Source: Actinoplanes ianthinogenes
Lineage (GTDB): Bacteria > Actinomycetota > Actinomycetes > Mycobacteriales > Micromonosporaceae
Assembly: GCF_018324205.1 (NCBI RefSeq)
Contig: NZ_AP023356.1
Span: 8,066,501-8,130,500, forward strand
Reading direction: 5' to 3'
DNA length: 64,000 bases
How positions within the stretch are numbered: the stretch's first letter is position 1; every line of letters starts with the position of its first letter. Of this stretch, positions 50,971 to 60,009 are shown in pieces. Under the pieces are notes generated by a model, which was not told where the DNA came from, did not search any database, and saw only the letters and a list, made by a program, of their open reading frames with translations. The translations under genes were made by a program, and so were the position numbers.

Positions 50971-52859
50971 AGCACCGGCTCACCGTCGCGCAGGCGGTGG
51001 TGCGATTCCTGGCGAACCAGTTCACCGAGCGCGACGGCATCCGGCAACGGGCCGTCGCCGGGTTCCTGGGCATCTTCGGGCACGGCAACGTGGCCGGGAT
51101 CGGGCAGGCGCTGCTCCAGGCGCAGCGGACCGGCCAGGCGGGATCGGCGCGGTCGGAGATGCCCTACATCCTCGCCCGCAACGAGCAGGCGATGGTGCAC
51201 ACCGCGGTGGGCTACGCCCGGATGCGCAACCGGCTGTCCACGATGGCCTGCACCGCCTCGATCGGTCCCGGCTCCACCAACATGCTCACCGGCGCCGCCC
51301 TGGCCACCGTCAACCGGCTGCCGGTGCTGCTGCTCCCGTCGGACGTCTTCGCCGGCCGGGTGGCCACCCCGGTGTTGCAGGAGCTGGAGGATCCGCGGTT
51401 CGGCGACGTCTCGGTCAACGACGCGTTCCGCCCGCTCTCCCGGTTCTTCGACCGGGTGTGGCGGCCCGAGCAGCTGCCGGCGGCGCTGCTCGGCGCGATG
51501 CGGGTCCTGACGGACCCGGTGGAGACCGGGGCGGTCACGGTCTGCCTCCCGCAGGACCTGCAGACCGAGGCGTACGAGTTTCCGGACGAGCTGTTCGCCG
51601 AGCGGATCTGGCACGTCACCCGGCCGGCCCCGGACCCGCTCGCCGTGGAGCGCGCCGCCGCGGTGATCCGGGGCGCCCGCCGCCCGCTGATCGTCGCCGG
51701 TGGCGGCGTCATCTACTCCGAGGCGACCACGCAGCTCGACCGGTTCGCCCGGGAGACCGGCATCCCGGTCGCCGACACCCAGGCCGGCAAGGGCGCGCTC
51801 AGCTGGGATCACCCGAACGCGGTCGGCGGGATCGGCGCGACCGGCAGCCCGGTGGCGAACCGGCTGGCCGGGCACGCCGACGTGGTGCTCGGTATCGGCA
51901 CCCGGTACTCCGACTTCACCACCGCCTCGCGGACCGCGTTCCGGCATCCTCAGGTCCGGTTCGTCAACCTCAACGTGGCCGGTTTCGACGCCGGCAAGCT
52001 CGCCGCGCTGCCGCTGGTCGCGGACGCCCGGGCCGGGCTGGCGGCGCTGCGGCCGGCGTTGCACGGCCGGCGCTTCACCGGTGACTTCCACGACGACGTG
52101 GCGGCCTGGAACGCGACGGTGGACCGGGCGTACCGGGGAAGCAAGCGCAACCACCTGCCCACCCAGGCCGAAGTGATCGGGGTGGTGAACGACGCGTGCG
52201 GAGCACGCGACGTCGTGGTGCAGGCGGCCGGCAGCCTGCCCGGCGACCTGCAACGCCTGTGGCGGGCCCGCGATCCGAAGCAGTACCACGTCGAGTACGG
52301 CTACTCCTGCATGGGCTTCGAGATCGCCGGCGCCGTCGGGATCAAGCTGGCCGACCCCAGCCGGGAGGTGTACGTGCTGGTCGGCGACGGGTCCTACCTG
52401 ATGATGGCGCAGGAGATCGTCACCGCGATCGCCGAGGGCGTGAAGCTGATCGTGGTGCTGGTGCAGAACCACGGGTTCGCCTCGATCGGCGCGCTCTCCG
52501 AGCAGGTCGGCTCGCAGCGGTTCGGCACCAGCTACCGGTTCAAGAGCGCGCAGACCGGCGACTACGACGGCGCGCTGCTCCCGATCGACCTGGCGATGAA
52601 CGCGGAGAGCCTGGGCGCCGCGGTGATCCGCTGCCGGACCGCGGCCGACCTGGCCGAGGGCCTGAAGCAGGCGCGGGAGGCGGACCGGCTGACCGTGGTG
52701 CACATCGAGACCGACCCGCTCGCCGCCGGACCCAGCTCGGAGTCCTGGTGGGACGTCCCGGTGGCCGAGGTGGCCACCCTGCACAGCACCCGGCACGCCC
52801 GGGCCGGATACCTGGAGGGCAAGCGCGACCAGCGGCATCACCTGCGACCCGGAGGCTGA
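50967..52859 (+). CDS. iolD: 3D-(3,5/4)-trihydroxycyclohexane-1,2-dione hydrolase
   Basis: The 630-residue thiamine-diphosphate enzyme shows the catalytic Glu region ILARNEQAMVHTAVGYAR, SIGPGSTNMLTGAA, and the cofactor motif VLVGDGSYLMMAQEI with downstream Asn (LVQNHGFASIG). It opens the ring of the dione to 5-deoxy-glucuronate, feeding IolB. Length and motifs agree with IolD. GTG overlaps the iolB stop (GTGA). Confidence 0.94.
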   Translation: MKHRLTVAQAVVRFLANQFTERDGIRQRAVAGFLGIFGHGNVAGIGQALLQAQRTGQAGSARSEMPYILARNEQAMVHTAVGYARMRNRLSTMACTASIGPGSTNMLTGAALATVNRLPVLLLPSDVFAGRVATPVLQELEDPRFGDVSVNDAFRPLSRFFDRVWRPEQLPAALLGAMRVLTDPVETGAVTVCLPQDLQTEAYEFPDELFAERIWHVTRPAPDPLAVERAAAVIRGARRPLIVAGGGVIYSEATTQLDRFARETGIPVADTQAGKGALSWDHPNAVGGIGATGSPVANRLAGHADVVLGIGTRYSDFTTASRTAFRHPQVRFVNLNVAGFDAGKLAALPLVADARAGLAALRPALHGRRFTGDFHDDVAAWNATVDRAYRGSKRNHLPTQAEVIGVVNDACGARDVVVQAAGSLPGDLQRLWRARDPKQYHVEYGYSCMGFEIAGAVGIKLADPSREVYVLVGDGSYLMMAQEIVTAIAEGVKLIVVLVQNHGFASIGALSEQVGSQRFGTSYRFKSAQTGDYDGALLPIDLAMNAESLGAAVIRCRTAADLAEGLKQAREADRLTVVHIETDPLAAGPSSESWWDVPVAEVATLHSTRHARAGYLEGKRDQRHHLRPGG

Positions 52860-52865
52860 TGAGAC

Positions 52866-54362
52866 ATGACAGTGATCGAGCACTGGATCGGCGGCCGGTT
52901 CACGGCCGGCGTGTCCACCCGGCGGGCGCCGGTGTATCAACCGGCGACCGGACAGCAACAGCACGAGGTGCTGCTCGGTGAACCGGACGATGTGGACGCC
53001 GCCGTCACCGCGGCCGCGGCCGCCTTCGAGGGCTGGCGCGAGGAGTCGCTGAGCCGCCGCACCAAGGTGCTGTTCGCGTTCCGCGAGCTGGTCAACGCGC
53101 GGGCCGGGCGGCTCGCTGAGATCGTCTCGGACGAGCACGGCAAGGTGCTCTCCGACGCGGCCGGCGAGATCCAGCGCGGCCTGGAGGTGATCGAGTACGC
53201 CTGCGGCATCCCGTCGCTGGTGGCCGGCTCCTACTCGCATCAGGCGTCGGCCGGCGTCGACGTCTTCGACTTCCGGGAGCCGCTCGGCGTCTGCGCCGGC
53301 ATCACCCCGTTCAACTTCCCGGCCATGGTGCCGATGTGGATGCACCCGATCGCGATCGCCTGCGGCAACACGTTCGTGCTCAAGCCCAGCGAACGCGATC
53401 CGTCGGTGTCCGGTTTCGTGGCCGAGCTGTGGCGCGAGGCCGGGCTGCCGGACGGCGTCTTCAACGTGGTGCACGGCGACAGGGTCGCGGTCGACGCGAT
53501 CCTGGCCCACCCGGGGATCGCCGCGGTGTCGTTCGTCGGGTCCACGCCGATCGCCCGCTACATCCACCAGCAGGCGAGCGCGACGGGCAAGCGGGTGCAG
53601 GCGCTCGGCGGCGCCAAGAACCACGCGGTGGTGCTGCCCGACGCCGACCTCGACTTCGCCGCCGACCATCTGTCCGCGTCCGCGTTCGGCTCGGCCGGGC
53701 AGCGCTGCATGGCGATCTCCGCGGCGGTCGCCGTCGGCGGCGCCGCCGACGAGCTGGTGGACCGGGTCAGCCGCAAGGCCGGTGAGGTGGTGGTGGGCCC
53801 GGGGCGGGACCCGGCCAGCGAGATGGGCCCGGTGATCACCCCGGCCGCCAAGGAGCGCATCGAGAACCTGATCGCGGCGGGGGAGCGGCAGGGCGCGACG
53901 CTCGCGGTGGACGGGCGCGGGCTCAAGGTTCCCGGGTACGAGAACGGGTTCTTCGTCGGGCCGACCGTGCTGGACCGGGTCGGCGCCGGGATGGACGTCT
54001 ACCGCGAGGAGGTCTTCGGGCCGGTGCTGTCGGTGCTGCGCGCGCCGACGGTGGACGACGCCATCGAAATGATCAACAGCAATCCGTACGGGAACGGCAC
54101 GGCGCTGTTCACCGGCAGTGGCGCCGCCGCCCGCCGGTTCCAGCGTGGCGTGCACGTCGGGATGATCGGGATCAACGTGCCGATCCCGGTGCCGATGGCG
54201 TACCACTCGTTCGGCGGGTGGAAGGACTCGCTGTTCGGGCAGAGCCACATCTACGGGCCGGAGGGGGTGGCGTTCTACACCCGGGCCAAGGTGGTCACCC
54301 AGCGCTGGCCGGGTGAGGATGCGCTCACCGAGGCGTCGCTGCACTTCCCGACGGCGCGGTGA
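52866..54362 (+). CDS. iolA: Methylmalonate-semialdehyde dehydrogenase (CoA-acylating)
   Basis: The 498-residue aldehyde dehydrogenase has the catalytic Cys in SAGQRCMAISAAV and the family segments GITPFNFPAMVPMWM and NVPIPVPMAYHSFGGWKDS. These are characteristic of MmsA/IolA, which convert malonate (or methylmalonate) semialdehyde to acetyl-CoA (or propionyl-CoA), the last step of inositol breakdown. ATG lies 6 bases after iolD. Confidence 0.93.
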   Translation: MTVIEHWIGGRFTAGVSTRRAPVYQPATGQQQHEVLLGEPDDVDAAVTAAAAAFEGWREESLSRRTKVLFAFRELVNARAGRLAEIVSDEHGKVLSDAAGEIQRGLEVIEYACGIPSLVAGSYSHQASAGVDVFDFREPLGVCAGITPFNFPAMVPMWMHPIAIACGNTFVLKPSERDPSVSGFVAELWREAGLPDGVFNVVHGDRVAVDAILAHPGIAAVSFVGSTPIARYIHQQASATGKRVQALGGAKNHAVVLPDADLDFAADHLSASAFGSAGQRCMAISAAVAVGGAADELVDRVSRKAGEVVVGPGRDPASEMGPVITPAAKERIENLIAAGERQGATLAVDGRGLKVPGYENGFFVGPTVLDRVGAGMDVYREEVFGPVLSVLRAPTVDDAIEMINSNPYGNGTALFTGSGAAARRFQRGVHVGMIGINVPIPVPMAYHSFGGWKDSLFGQSHIYGPEGVAFYTRAKVVTQRWPGEDALTEASLHFPTAR

Positions 54363-55261
54363 GCGGGATGCTGCGGCTCGGCAGCTGCCCCGACTCGTGG
54401 GGCGTCTGGTACGCCGACGACCCGGCACAGACCCCGTGGTCCCGGTTCCTCGACGAGCTGGCGTCGGCAGGTTACCGCTGGTTGGAGCTCGGCCCGTACG
54501 GCTATCTGCCCACCGATCCGGCGCGGCTGGCCGACGAGCTGGCCGCACGCGGGCTGCGCTGTGCGGCAGGCACGGTCGGCGGGGTCGGCGGACCGCACCG
54601 CGACTTTCCCGCCGTGCTGGCGGAGACCCGGCGCGTCGCCGAGCTGACCCGCGCCGCCGGTGGCCGCAACGTGGTGTTCGTGCCGGTGCCCGGTTACCGG
54701 GACGACGCGACCGGGGGCTATCGGGAGGCGTCCACGCTGAGTGACACCCAGTGGCGCGACCTCCTGGTGAACACCGGCACCCTGGGCCGGATGCTCGCCG
54801 AGGAGTACGGGCTCAGCCTGCGGTTCCACCCACACGCCGACTACCAGGTGGAGTACCAGGCGCAGGTGGAGCGATTCCTGGACGGGACCGATCCGCGGTT
54901 CGTGTCGTTGTGTCTGGACGTCGGACACCTGGCGTACCGCCGAGCCGACATTCTCCAACTCATCACGAAATATCCGTCTCGAATTGGATATGTCCATTTA
55001 AAGCAGATGGACCCGGCACTGGCTCTGCGCGCGGAAGCCGAGGATCTCGCCTTCGCCCAGGCCGTCCGGCTGGGGGTGAGCGTCCCGCCGCCGGCCGGCG
55101 CACCCGACATGCCCGCCGTGCTCGCCGCCCTCGCCGCCCTGGGCGCCGACCTCTTCTGCGTGGTCGAGCAGGACATGTACCCGTGCGACTTCGATGTTCC
55201 GCTGCCGATCGCGATCCGTACCCGCAGGTATCTCGAGGAGACAGGAGATTTCGACTCATGA
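54359..55261 (+). CDS. iolE: Inosose dehydratase-like TIM-barrel isomerase
   Basis: The 300-residue protein belongs to the AP-endonuclease-2/sugar-isomerase fold. Metal-site segments are LRFHPHADY, LCLDVGHLAY, YVHLKQMDP and FCVVEQDMYP; the start LGSCPDSWGVWY is typical of IolE. It should dehydrate scyllo-inosose to the dione used by IolD. GTG 54359 overlaps the iolA stop. An inosose isomerase (IolI-like) role is the main alternative, since the families are close. Confidence 0.82.
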   Translation: MSGMLRLGSCPDSWGVWYADDPAQTPWSRFLDELASAGYRWLELGPYGYLPTDPARLADELAARGLRCAAGTVGGVGGPHRDFPAVLAETRRVAELTRAAGGRNVVFVPVPGYRDDATGGYREASTLSDTQWRDLLVNTGTLGRMLAEEYGLSLRFHPHADYQVEYQAQVERFLDGTDPRFVSLCLDVGHLAYRRADILQLITKYPSRIGYVHLKQMDPALALRAEAEDLAFAQAVRLGVSVPPPAGAPDMPAVLAALAALGADLFCVVEQDMYPCDFDVPLPIAIRTRRYLEETGDFDS

Positions 55262-56235
55262 GGCCCTTTCTCGCCGCGGCCGCGGTAACAGTCCTCGCCC
55301 TCGCCGCGTGCAGCAGCGGCGGCAAGGACGACACCAAGACCGACAGTGACAGCGGCGGCGGCAACGCGGCCGGCAGCTCCGGTTACACGGTCGCCTTCGT
55401 GACCCATGAGACGCCGGGCGACGCGTTCTGGGACAAGGTGCGCGCCGGGGCCGAGCAGGCGGCCAAGGACACCGGCGTCAGCCTGAAGTACTCCAACGAC
55501 CCGGACGCCACCAAGCAGGCCCAGCTTATCCAGAGCGCGGTCGACGCCAAGGTCAACGGCATCGCCACCACCCTGGTCACCCCGGACGCGCTGGCCGGCG
55601 CGGTCAAGTCGGCCACCACGGCCGGCATCCCGGTGGTCGGGCTGAACGCCGGCATCGACCAGTACCAGCAGCTCGGCGCGCTGATGTACTTCGGCTCCGA
55701 CGAGTCCCTCGCGGGCACCAGCCTCGGCAAGCGGATCGCCGGCCAGGGCGTCAAGCACCCGCTCTGCGTCATCCACCAAACCGGCTCGGTGTCCCTGGAA
55801 GCTCGCTGCGCCGGCGTCAAGAGCGCCGTGCCCGGCACGGAGAACATCCAGGTCAACGGTGCCGACGACAGTGCGGTGACCACCACGTTGCAGGCCAAAC
55901 TGGCGCAGGACAAGTCGATCGACTACATCGTGGCGCTGAACGCCCAGGTCGCCCTGGACGCGATCAACGCCAAGCAGCAGGCGTCGTCGCAGGCCAAACT
56001 GGCCACCTTCGACCTGAACACGGACATCGCCAAGAAGATCAAGGACGGCTCGGTCGAGTTCGCCATCGACCAGCAGCCGTACGTGCAGGGCTACATGTCG
56101 GTCACCTCGCTTTACCTGTATCTCAAGAACGGCAACGACATCGGTGGCGGCAAGCCGGTGCTGACCGGCCCGTCCTTCGTGGACTCCGCCAACATCGAGA
56201 AGATCCTGCCGTTCACCGAGAAGAACACCCGGTGA
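55258..56235 (+). CDS. Sugar ABC transporter substrate-binding lipoprotein (probably inositol)
   Basis: The 325-residue protein has a lipobox LALAACSS near residue 18 and a ribose/inositol-type binding fold (VAFVTHETPGDAFWDKVRAG, FGSDESLAGTSLGKRIAGQG, FAIDQQPYVQGYMSV). It is tethered outside the membrane and delivers the sugar to the permease. Its position among iol genes suggests myo-inositol. ATG overlaps the iolE stop, with ACAGGAG upstream. Confidence 0.9.
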   Translation: MRPFLAAAAVTVLALAACSSGGKDDTKTDSDSGGGNAAGSSGYTVAFVTHETPGDAFWDKVRAGAEQAAKDTGVSLKYSNDPDATKQAQLIQSAVDAKVNGIATTLVTPDALAGAVKSATTAGIPVVGLNAGIDQYQQLGALMYFGSDESLAGTSLGKRIAGQGVKHPLCVIHQTGSVSLEARCAGVKSAVPGTENIQVNGADDSAVTTTLQAKLAQDKSIDYIVALNAQVALDAINAKQQASSQAKLATFDLNTDIAKKIKDGSVEFAIDQQPYVQGYMSVTSLYLYLKNGNDIGGGKPVLTGPSFVDSANIEKILPFTEKNTR

Positions 56236-57296
56236 GGCGGTTCCTCCGGCTGCTGGCGCGCCCCGAGACGGGCGCGCTGGTGGCGGCCCTGGTGATTTTC
56301 GTGTTCTTCCTGCTGGTGGCACCGTCGTTCCGGTCCCTGGCGGCGTTCTGCACGGTGCTCTACCAGTCGTCGACGATCGGCATCGTCGCGGTCGGCGTCG
56401 GGCTGCTGATGATCGGCGGCGAGTTCGACCTGTCAGCCGGCGTGATCACCATCAGCGCCGGGCTGGTCAACTCGATGTTCTGCTGGTACCTCGGGGTCAA
56501 CCTGTGGGCCGGCGCGCTGCTGTCGCTGGCGTTCTGCCTGGCCGTCGGGTTCCTCAACGGGTGGCTGGTGATGCGGACCGGGATACCCAGCTTCCTGATC
56601 ACGCTCGGCACGTTCTTCGTCCTGCAGGGCGCCAACCTCGGGGTGACGAAGCTGGTCACCGGGTCGGTGTCGAGCCGCGACATCAGCGCGATCGACGGGT
56701 TCGCCTCGTTGCGGAAGGTCTTCGCCTGGAGTTTCCCGCTGGGCGACGCGACCGTGTGGATCACCGTACTGTGGTGGGCGCTCTTCGTCGTGGTGGCGGC
56801 CTGGACGTTGCAGCGGGCCCGGATCGGGAACTGGATCTACGCGGTCGGCGGCTCGGCGAGCAGTGCCCGGGCCGTGGGTGTGCCGGTGGTGCGCACCAAG
56901 ATCGGGCTGTTCATGACGGTGTCGTTCCTCGGCTGGTTCGTCGGCATGCACCTGCTGTACCGGTTCAACACCCTGCAAGCCGGTAACGGGGTGGGCAACG
57001 AGTTCCTCTACATCATCGCGGCGGTGGTCGGCGGGACGCTGCTGACCGGCGGGTTCGGCAACGCCTTCGGCGTCGCGATCGGAGCCTTCATCTTCGGTAC
57101 GACCAGCCTCGGCATCGTCTACGCGGGATGGGACCCGAACTGGTTCAAGGCGTTCCTCGGCGTCATGCTCCTGCTGGCGGTGCTGGTCAACACGTACGTC
57201 AAACGCCTGTCGTCGTCGCCGGCCGCGTTCGCGTCCGTGGCCGATCCACCGGCCCCCGCGCTCGCGGCGTCCGGGAAGGAGAGCCGACGTGACTGA
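56232..57296 (+). CDS. Sugar ABC transporter permease (RbsC type)
   Basis: The 354-residue protein has about 9-10 membrane helices and the RbsC-class segment GVGLLMIGGEFDLSAGVIT. Only one permease gene is present, so it probably forms a homodimer. GTG 56232 overlaps the stop of the binding protein; its end overlaps the ATPase gene by 8 bases. Confidence 0.9.
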   Translation: MRRFLRLLARPETGALVAALVIFVFFLLVAPSFRSLAAFCTVLYQSSTIGIVAVGVGLLMIGGEFDLSAGVITISAGLVNSMFCWYLGVNLWAGALLSLAFCLAVGFLNGWLVMRTGIPSFLITLGTFFVLQGANLGVTKLVTGSVSSRDISAIDGFASLRKVFAWSFPLGDATVWITVLWWALFVVVAAWTLQRARIGNWIYAVGGSASSARAVGVPVVRTKIGLFMTVSFLGWFVGMHLLYRFNTLQAGNGVGNEFLYIIAAVVGGTLLTGGFGNAFGVAIGAFIFGTTSLGIVYAGWDPNWFKAFLGVMLLLAVLVNTYVKRLSSSPAAFASVADPPAPALAASGKESRRD

Positions 57297-58110
57297 CACC
57301 CTGGCCGACCACGCGGACCGTGGCCTGCGCCGCGGCGAGCCGCTGGTCGAGCTGGCCGGCGTGGGCAAGTCCTACGGCCCGATCAGCGCGCTGCGCGACG
57401 TCGACCTGCGGGTCGCGGCCGGCGAGGTGACCTGCGTGCTCGGCGACAACGGGGCCGGCAAGTCGACCCTCATCAAGATCATTTCAGGGCTGCACCCGCA
57501 CAGCGCCGGAACGCTGACGGTGGACGGGGTGGCCCGGTCCTTCGGCTCGCCGCGCGAGGCGCTCGACCTCGGCATCGCCACGGTGTATCAGGACCTGGCG
57601 GTGGTGCCGCTGATGGAGGTCTGGCGCAACTTCTTCCTCGGCTCCGAGCTGGTGTCCGGGCGCTACCCGCTGGCCGGGATGCGGATCCGGGACATGCGCC
57701 GGATCGCGGATGAGGAGCTGCGCAAGATGGGCATCGCCGTGTCCGACATCAACCAGCCGATCGGGACCCTGTCCGGCGGGCAGCGGCAGTGCGTGGCGAT
57801 CGCGCGGGCGGTCTACTTCGGCGCCCGGGTGCTGATCCTGGACGAGCCGACCGCCGCGCTCGGGGTCAAGCAGTCCGGGGTGGTGCTGAAATACATCGCC
57901 GCGGCACGCGACGCCGGCCTCGGGGTCGTCTTCATCACCCACAATCCGCAGCACGCCTACCTGGTCGGGGACCACTTCGTGATCCTGAAACTGGGCGCGG
58001 CCGTGCTCGACGCGCGGCGCGGCGAGGTCACCCTCGCGGAGCTGACCACCCAGATGGCCGGCGGGGACGAGCTCGCCGAACTCGCCCGCGAGCTGGACCG
58101 GCCCTCATGA
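57289..58110 (+). CDS. Sugar ABC transporter ATPase, single domain
   Basis: The 273-residue ATPase has Walker A GDNGAGKST, signature LSGGQRQCVAIARAV, Walker B LILDEPTAALGVKQSG and H-loop FITHNPQHAYLV. Classical ribose/inositol transporters use a double-length ATPase of about 500 residues; here only one domain is encoded, so a homodimer is expected. The stop overlaps the 26-codon mini-ORF that precedes iolG. Confidence 0.92.
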   Translation: MTDTLADHADRGLRRGEPLVELAGVGKSYGPISALRDVDLRVAAGEVTCVLGDNGAGKSTLIKIISGLHPHSAGTLTVDGVARSFGSPREALDLGIATVYQDLAVVPLMEVWRNFFLGSELVSGRYPLAGMRIRDMRRIADEELRKMGIAVSDINQPIGTLSGGQRQCVAIARAVYFGARVLILDEPTAALGVKQSGVVLKYIAAARDAGLGVVFITHNPQHAYLVGDHFVILKLGAAVLDARRGEVTLAELTTQMAGGDELAELARELDRPS

Positions 58111-58187
58111 CCGAGGTGGCGAGCGCATCGGCCGGCTCAGTCGTGTGCCCAGGCCGGTGCCGGAACGCAGCGGGGGTGGCGGCATGA
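58107..58187 (+). CDS. 26-residue coupled mini-ORF (copy B)
   Basis: The frame starts at ATG overlapping the ATPase stop (ATGA) and ends in TGA overlapping the iolG start (ATGA). The peptide begins MTEVASASAGSVVCPG and ends RNAAGVAA. It aligns without gaps to copy A at 35159: 14 of 26 residues and 59 of 81 bases are identical by hand count. A GGGGGTGGCGG ribosome-site-like stretch precedes the next start in both. Confidence 0.45.
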   Translation: MTEVASASAGSVVCPGRCRNAAGVAA

Positions 58188-59188
58188 GCCTGCGGGTCGG
58201 GGTGATCGGGACCGGCATGATCGGGCGGGACCACATCCGGCGGATGCGGACCGTGCAGGCCGGCGTCTCCGTCGTCGCGGTGGCCGATGTGGATGGTGAG
58301 CTGGCGGCCCGGGTGGCCGCCGGGATCGGGGCGGTCGCGCACCCCGACGGGCGGGAGCTGATCGCCTCGCCGGGCGTGGACGCCGTGGTGGTCTGCTCGT
58401 GGGGCGGCACGCACGAGGAGTACGTGCTCGCCGCGATCGCGGCCGGCAAGCCGGTGTTCTGCGAGAAGCCGCTGGCCACCAGCCAGCAGGCCTGCTTGCG
58501 GATCATGGCGGCCGAGGCCGGGCACGGCAGCCGGCTGGTCCAGGTCGGCTACATGCGACGGTACGACGCCGCGTACCGGGCGCTGAAACAGGTGCTGGAC
58601 AGCGGGGTGATCGGGGCGCCGCTGATGATGCACTGCGCGCACCGCAACGCCGGCGTGCCCGATTTCTACCAGCCGGACAACATCATCACCGACACCGCGG
58701 TGCACGAGATCGACCTGGTGCGCTGGATGTTCGGCAGCGAGATCGTCCGGGTGCGGGTGCTCCGGCCCCGGGCCAGCCGGAACGCCGGTGAGCTGCCGGA
58801 CCCGCTGCTGCTCGTGCTGGAGCTGGCCAACGAGGTGCTGGTCGACGTGGAGCTCTCGGTGAACGTCCGGTACGGCTACGACATCCGCGGCGAGATCCTC
58901 GGCGAGGACGGGACGGTGTCGCTGGGCGATCCCGGGCTGGTCGCGGTGCGGCGGGCGGGACAGGTGGGCGGGCCGGTGCCGGCGGACTGGCGGGACAGGT
59001 TCGGCGCGGCCTACGACGTCGAGCTGCGGGACTGGGCGGCGTCGGCGGCCGGCAGCGGGCCGCCGGACGGGCCCGGGGCGTGGGACGGCTATGCCGCGGC
59101 GGTTGTCTCCGAGGCGGCGGTGCGGGCGCTGCGGACCGGCGAACCGGTCACGGTCACCCTGGTGGACCGGCCGAAACTGTACGACTGA
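58184..59188 (+). CDS. iolG: Gfo/Idh/MocA oxidoreductase, probable inositol 2-dehydrogenase
   Basis: The 334-residue NAD-dependent enzyme has the Rossmann motif GVIGTGMIGRDHIRR, the EKPLATS motif and the catalytic DTAVHEIDLVRWMFG. It oxidises myo-inositol to scyllo-inosose, the first step of the pathway, which fits its place at the end of the operon. Other cyclitols or sugars remain possible. ATG overlaps the mini-ORF stop. A hairpin follows 18 bases after its stop. Confidence 0.88.
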   Translation: MSLRVGVIGTGMIGRDHIRRMRTVQAGVSVVAVADVDGELAARVAAGIGAVAHPDGRELIASPGVDAVVVCSWGGTHEEYVLAAIAAGKPVFCEKPLATSQQACLRIMAAEAGHGSRLVQVGYMRRYDAAYRALKQVLDSGVIGAPLMMHCAHRNAGVPDFYQPDNIITDTAVHEIDLVRWMFGSEIVRVRVLRPRASRNAGELPDPLLLVLELANEVLVDVELSVNVRYGYDIRGEILGEDGTVSLGDPGLVAVRRAGQVGGPVPADWRDRFGAAYDVELRDWAASAAGSGPPDGPGAWDGYAAAVVSEAAVRALRTGEPVTVTLVDRPKLYD

Positions 59189-59206
59189 GACGAAGCAGGC
59201 GCGGGA

Positions 59207-59240
59207 GTGTCATCGCCGACGCCGTTGGCGGCGATGACAC
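59207..59240. terminator. Hairpin between iolG and the TetR gene
   Basis: GTGTCATCGCCG (59207-59218) pairs perfectly with CGGCGATGACAC (59229-59240). It closes the inositol operon and could also serve the convergent regulator gene. Confidence 0.9.
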
Positions 59241-59316
59241 CCGGTCTCCGGGCGGATCCGTCCCGCGCGCGGCCGAGCCGCTGGGGATATTCCTACCCGC
59301 CTGGACCAAGGTTAAC

Positions 59317-59955
59317 TCATTGTTCCTCTTGGACGCCTTGATCATCTGTTGTATCGATTGTCCGAAGTCCGTCGAAGGCCAGCCGGACCACGGTCGCGGC
59401 GATCGTCTCCGGGTGCCCGCGCTCCGGGCGATACCACCCGACCAGCGAGTTGACCATGCCGAACAGCAGGCGCGCGGCGGTCGCCGGATCGACGTCGGCG
59501 CGGATCCCGCCCTCCGCCTGCGCCTGTTTGACCAGCTCGGTGACGAGGGCGTCGAACTCCCGGCGACGGGCCAGGGCGTGCTGCTCCACCTCGCTGTTGC
59601 CGTGCACGCGCAGCAGCAGGGTGACGAACTCGAGGCGCTCGGCGAGGACCAGGACGCTGCGCCTGACCAGCTCTTGGAGGCGTACGGTAGCCGTGGTCTG
59701 TTGATCTTGAACTTGGGTCGCGGCCTCGAAGAGGCCGTCCACGGCCCGGTCCACGGCCATCGCCAGCAGCTGCTCCTTGCCGCTGACGTGGTGATAGAGC
59801 GTGGACTTGGTGATGCCGAGCGCCTCCGCCACGTCGAACATGCTGGTCGCGTCGTAGCCGCGGGCGTTGAACAGGCGGACCGCGGCGGCCAGCACCGCGT
59901 CCAGGTCGTGACCGGGGCGGCCGCGACGGCGCGTGGCGGGTCGGGCGGTGTCCAT
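59317..59955 (-). CDS. TetR family regulator of phenylacetate genes (PaaR-like)
   Basis: The 212-residue regulator has the TetR N-terminal helix-turn-helix (AVRLFNARGYDATSMFDVAE, ITKSTLYHHVSGKEQLL) and a helical ligand domain. It diverges from the paa operon across 54 bases that contain a palindrome, so it most likely represses paa genes and is released by phenylacetyl-CoA, as known for PaaR-type regulators of actinobacteria. Confidence 0.88.
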   Translation of the reverse strand: MDTARPATRRRGRPGHDLDAVLAAAVRLFNARGYDATSMFDVAEALGITKSTLYHHVSGKEQLLAMAVDRAVDGLFEAATQVQDQQTTATVRLQELVRRSVLVLAERLEFVTLLLRVHGNSEVEQHALARRREFDALVTELVKQAQAEGGIRADVDPATAARLLFGMVNSLVGWYRPERGHPETIAATVVRLAFDGLRTIDTTDDQGVQEEQ

Positions 59956-59980
59956 GGTCAGACACCTTAGGGCTTGAATA

Positions 59981-59998
59981 ACCGACCGATGGGTTGGT
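59981..59998. promoter_or_regulatory. Candidate TetR/PaaR operator
   Basis: ACCGACCGATGGGTTGGT has half-sites ACCGACC and GGTTGGT around a 4-bp spacer. It follows the ACCNACC/GGTNGGT type of TetR operator and sits between the regulator and paaN, 11 bases before the paaN start. Confidence 0.75.
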
Positions 59999-60009
59999 AA
60001 AACGGAGGG

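Noticed and set aside
50913..54548. Open frame of over 1200 codons on the minus strand across iolD and iolA
   Set aside because: It is the antisense shadow of well-supported genes; high GC at third positions keeps the opposite strand open. It has no domain and no ribosome site.
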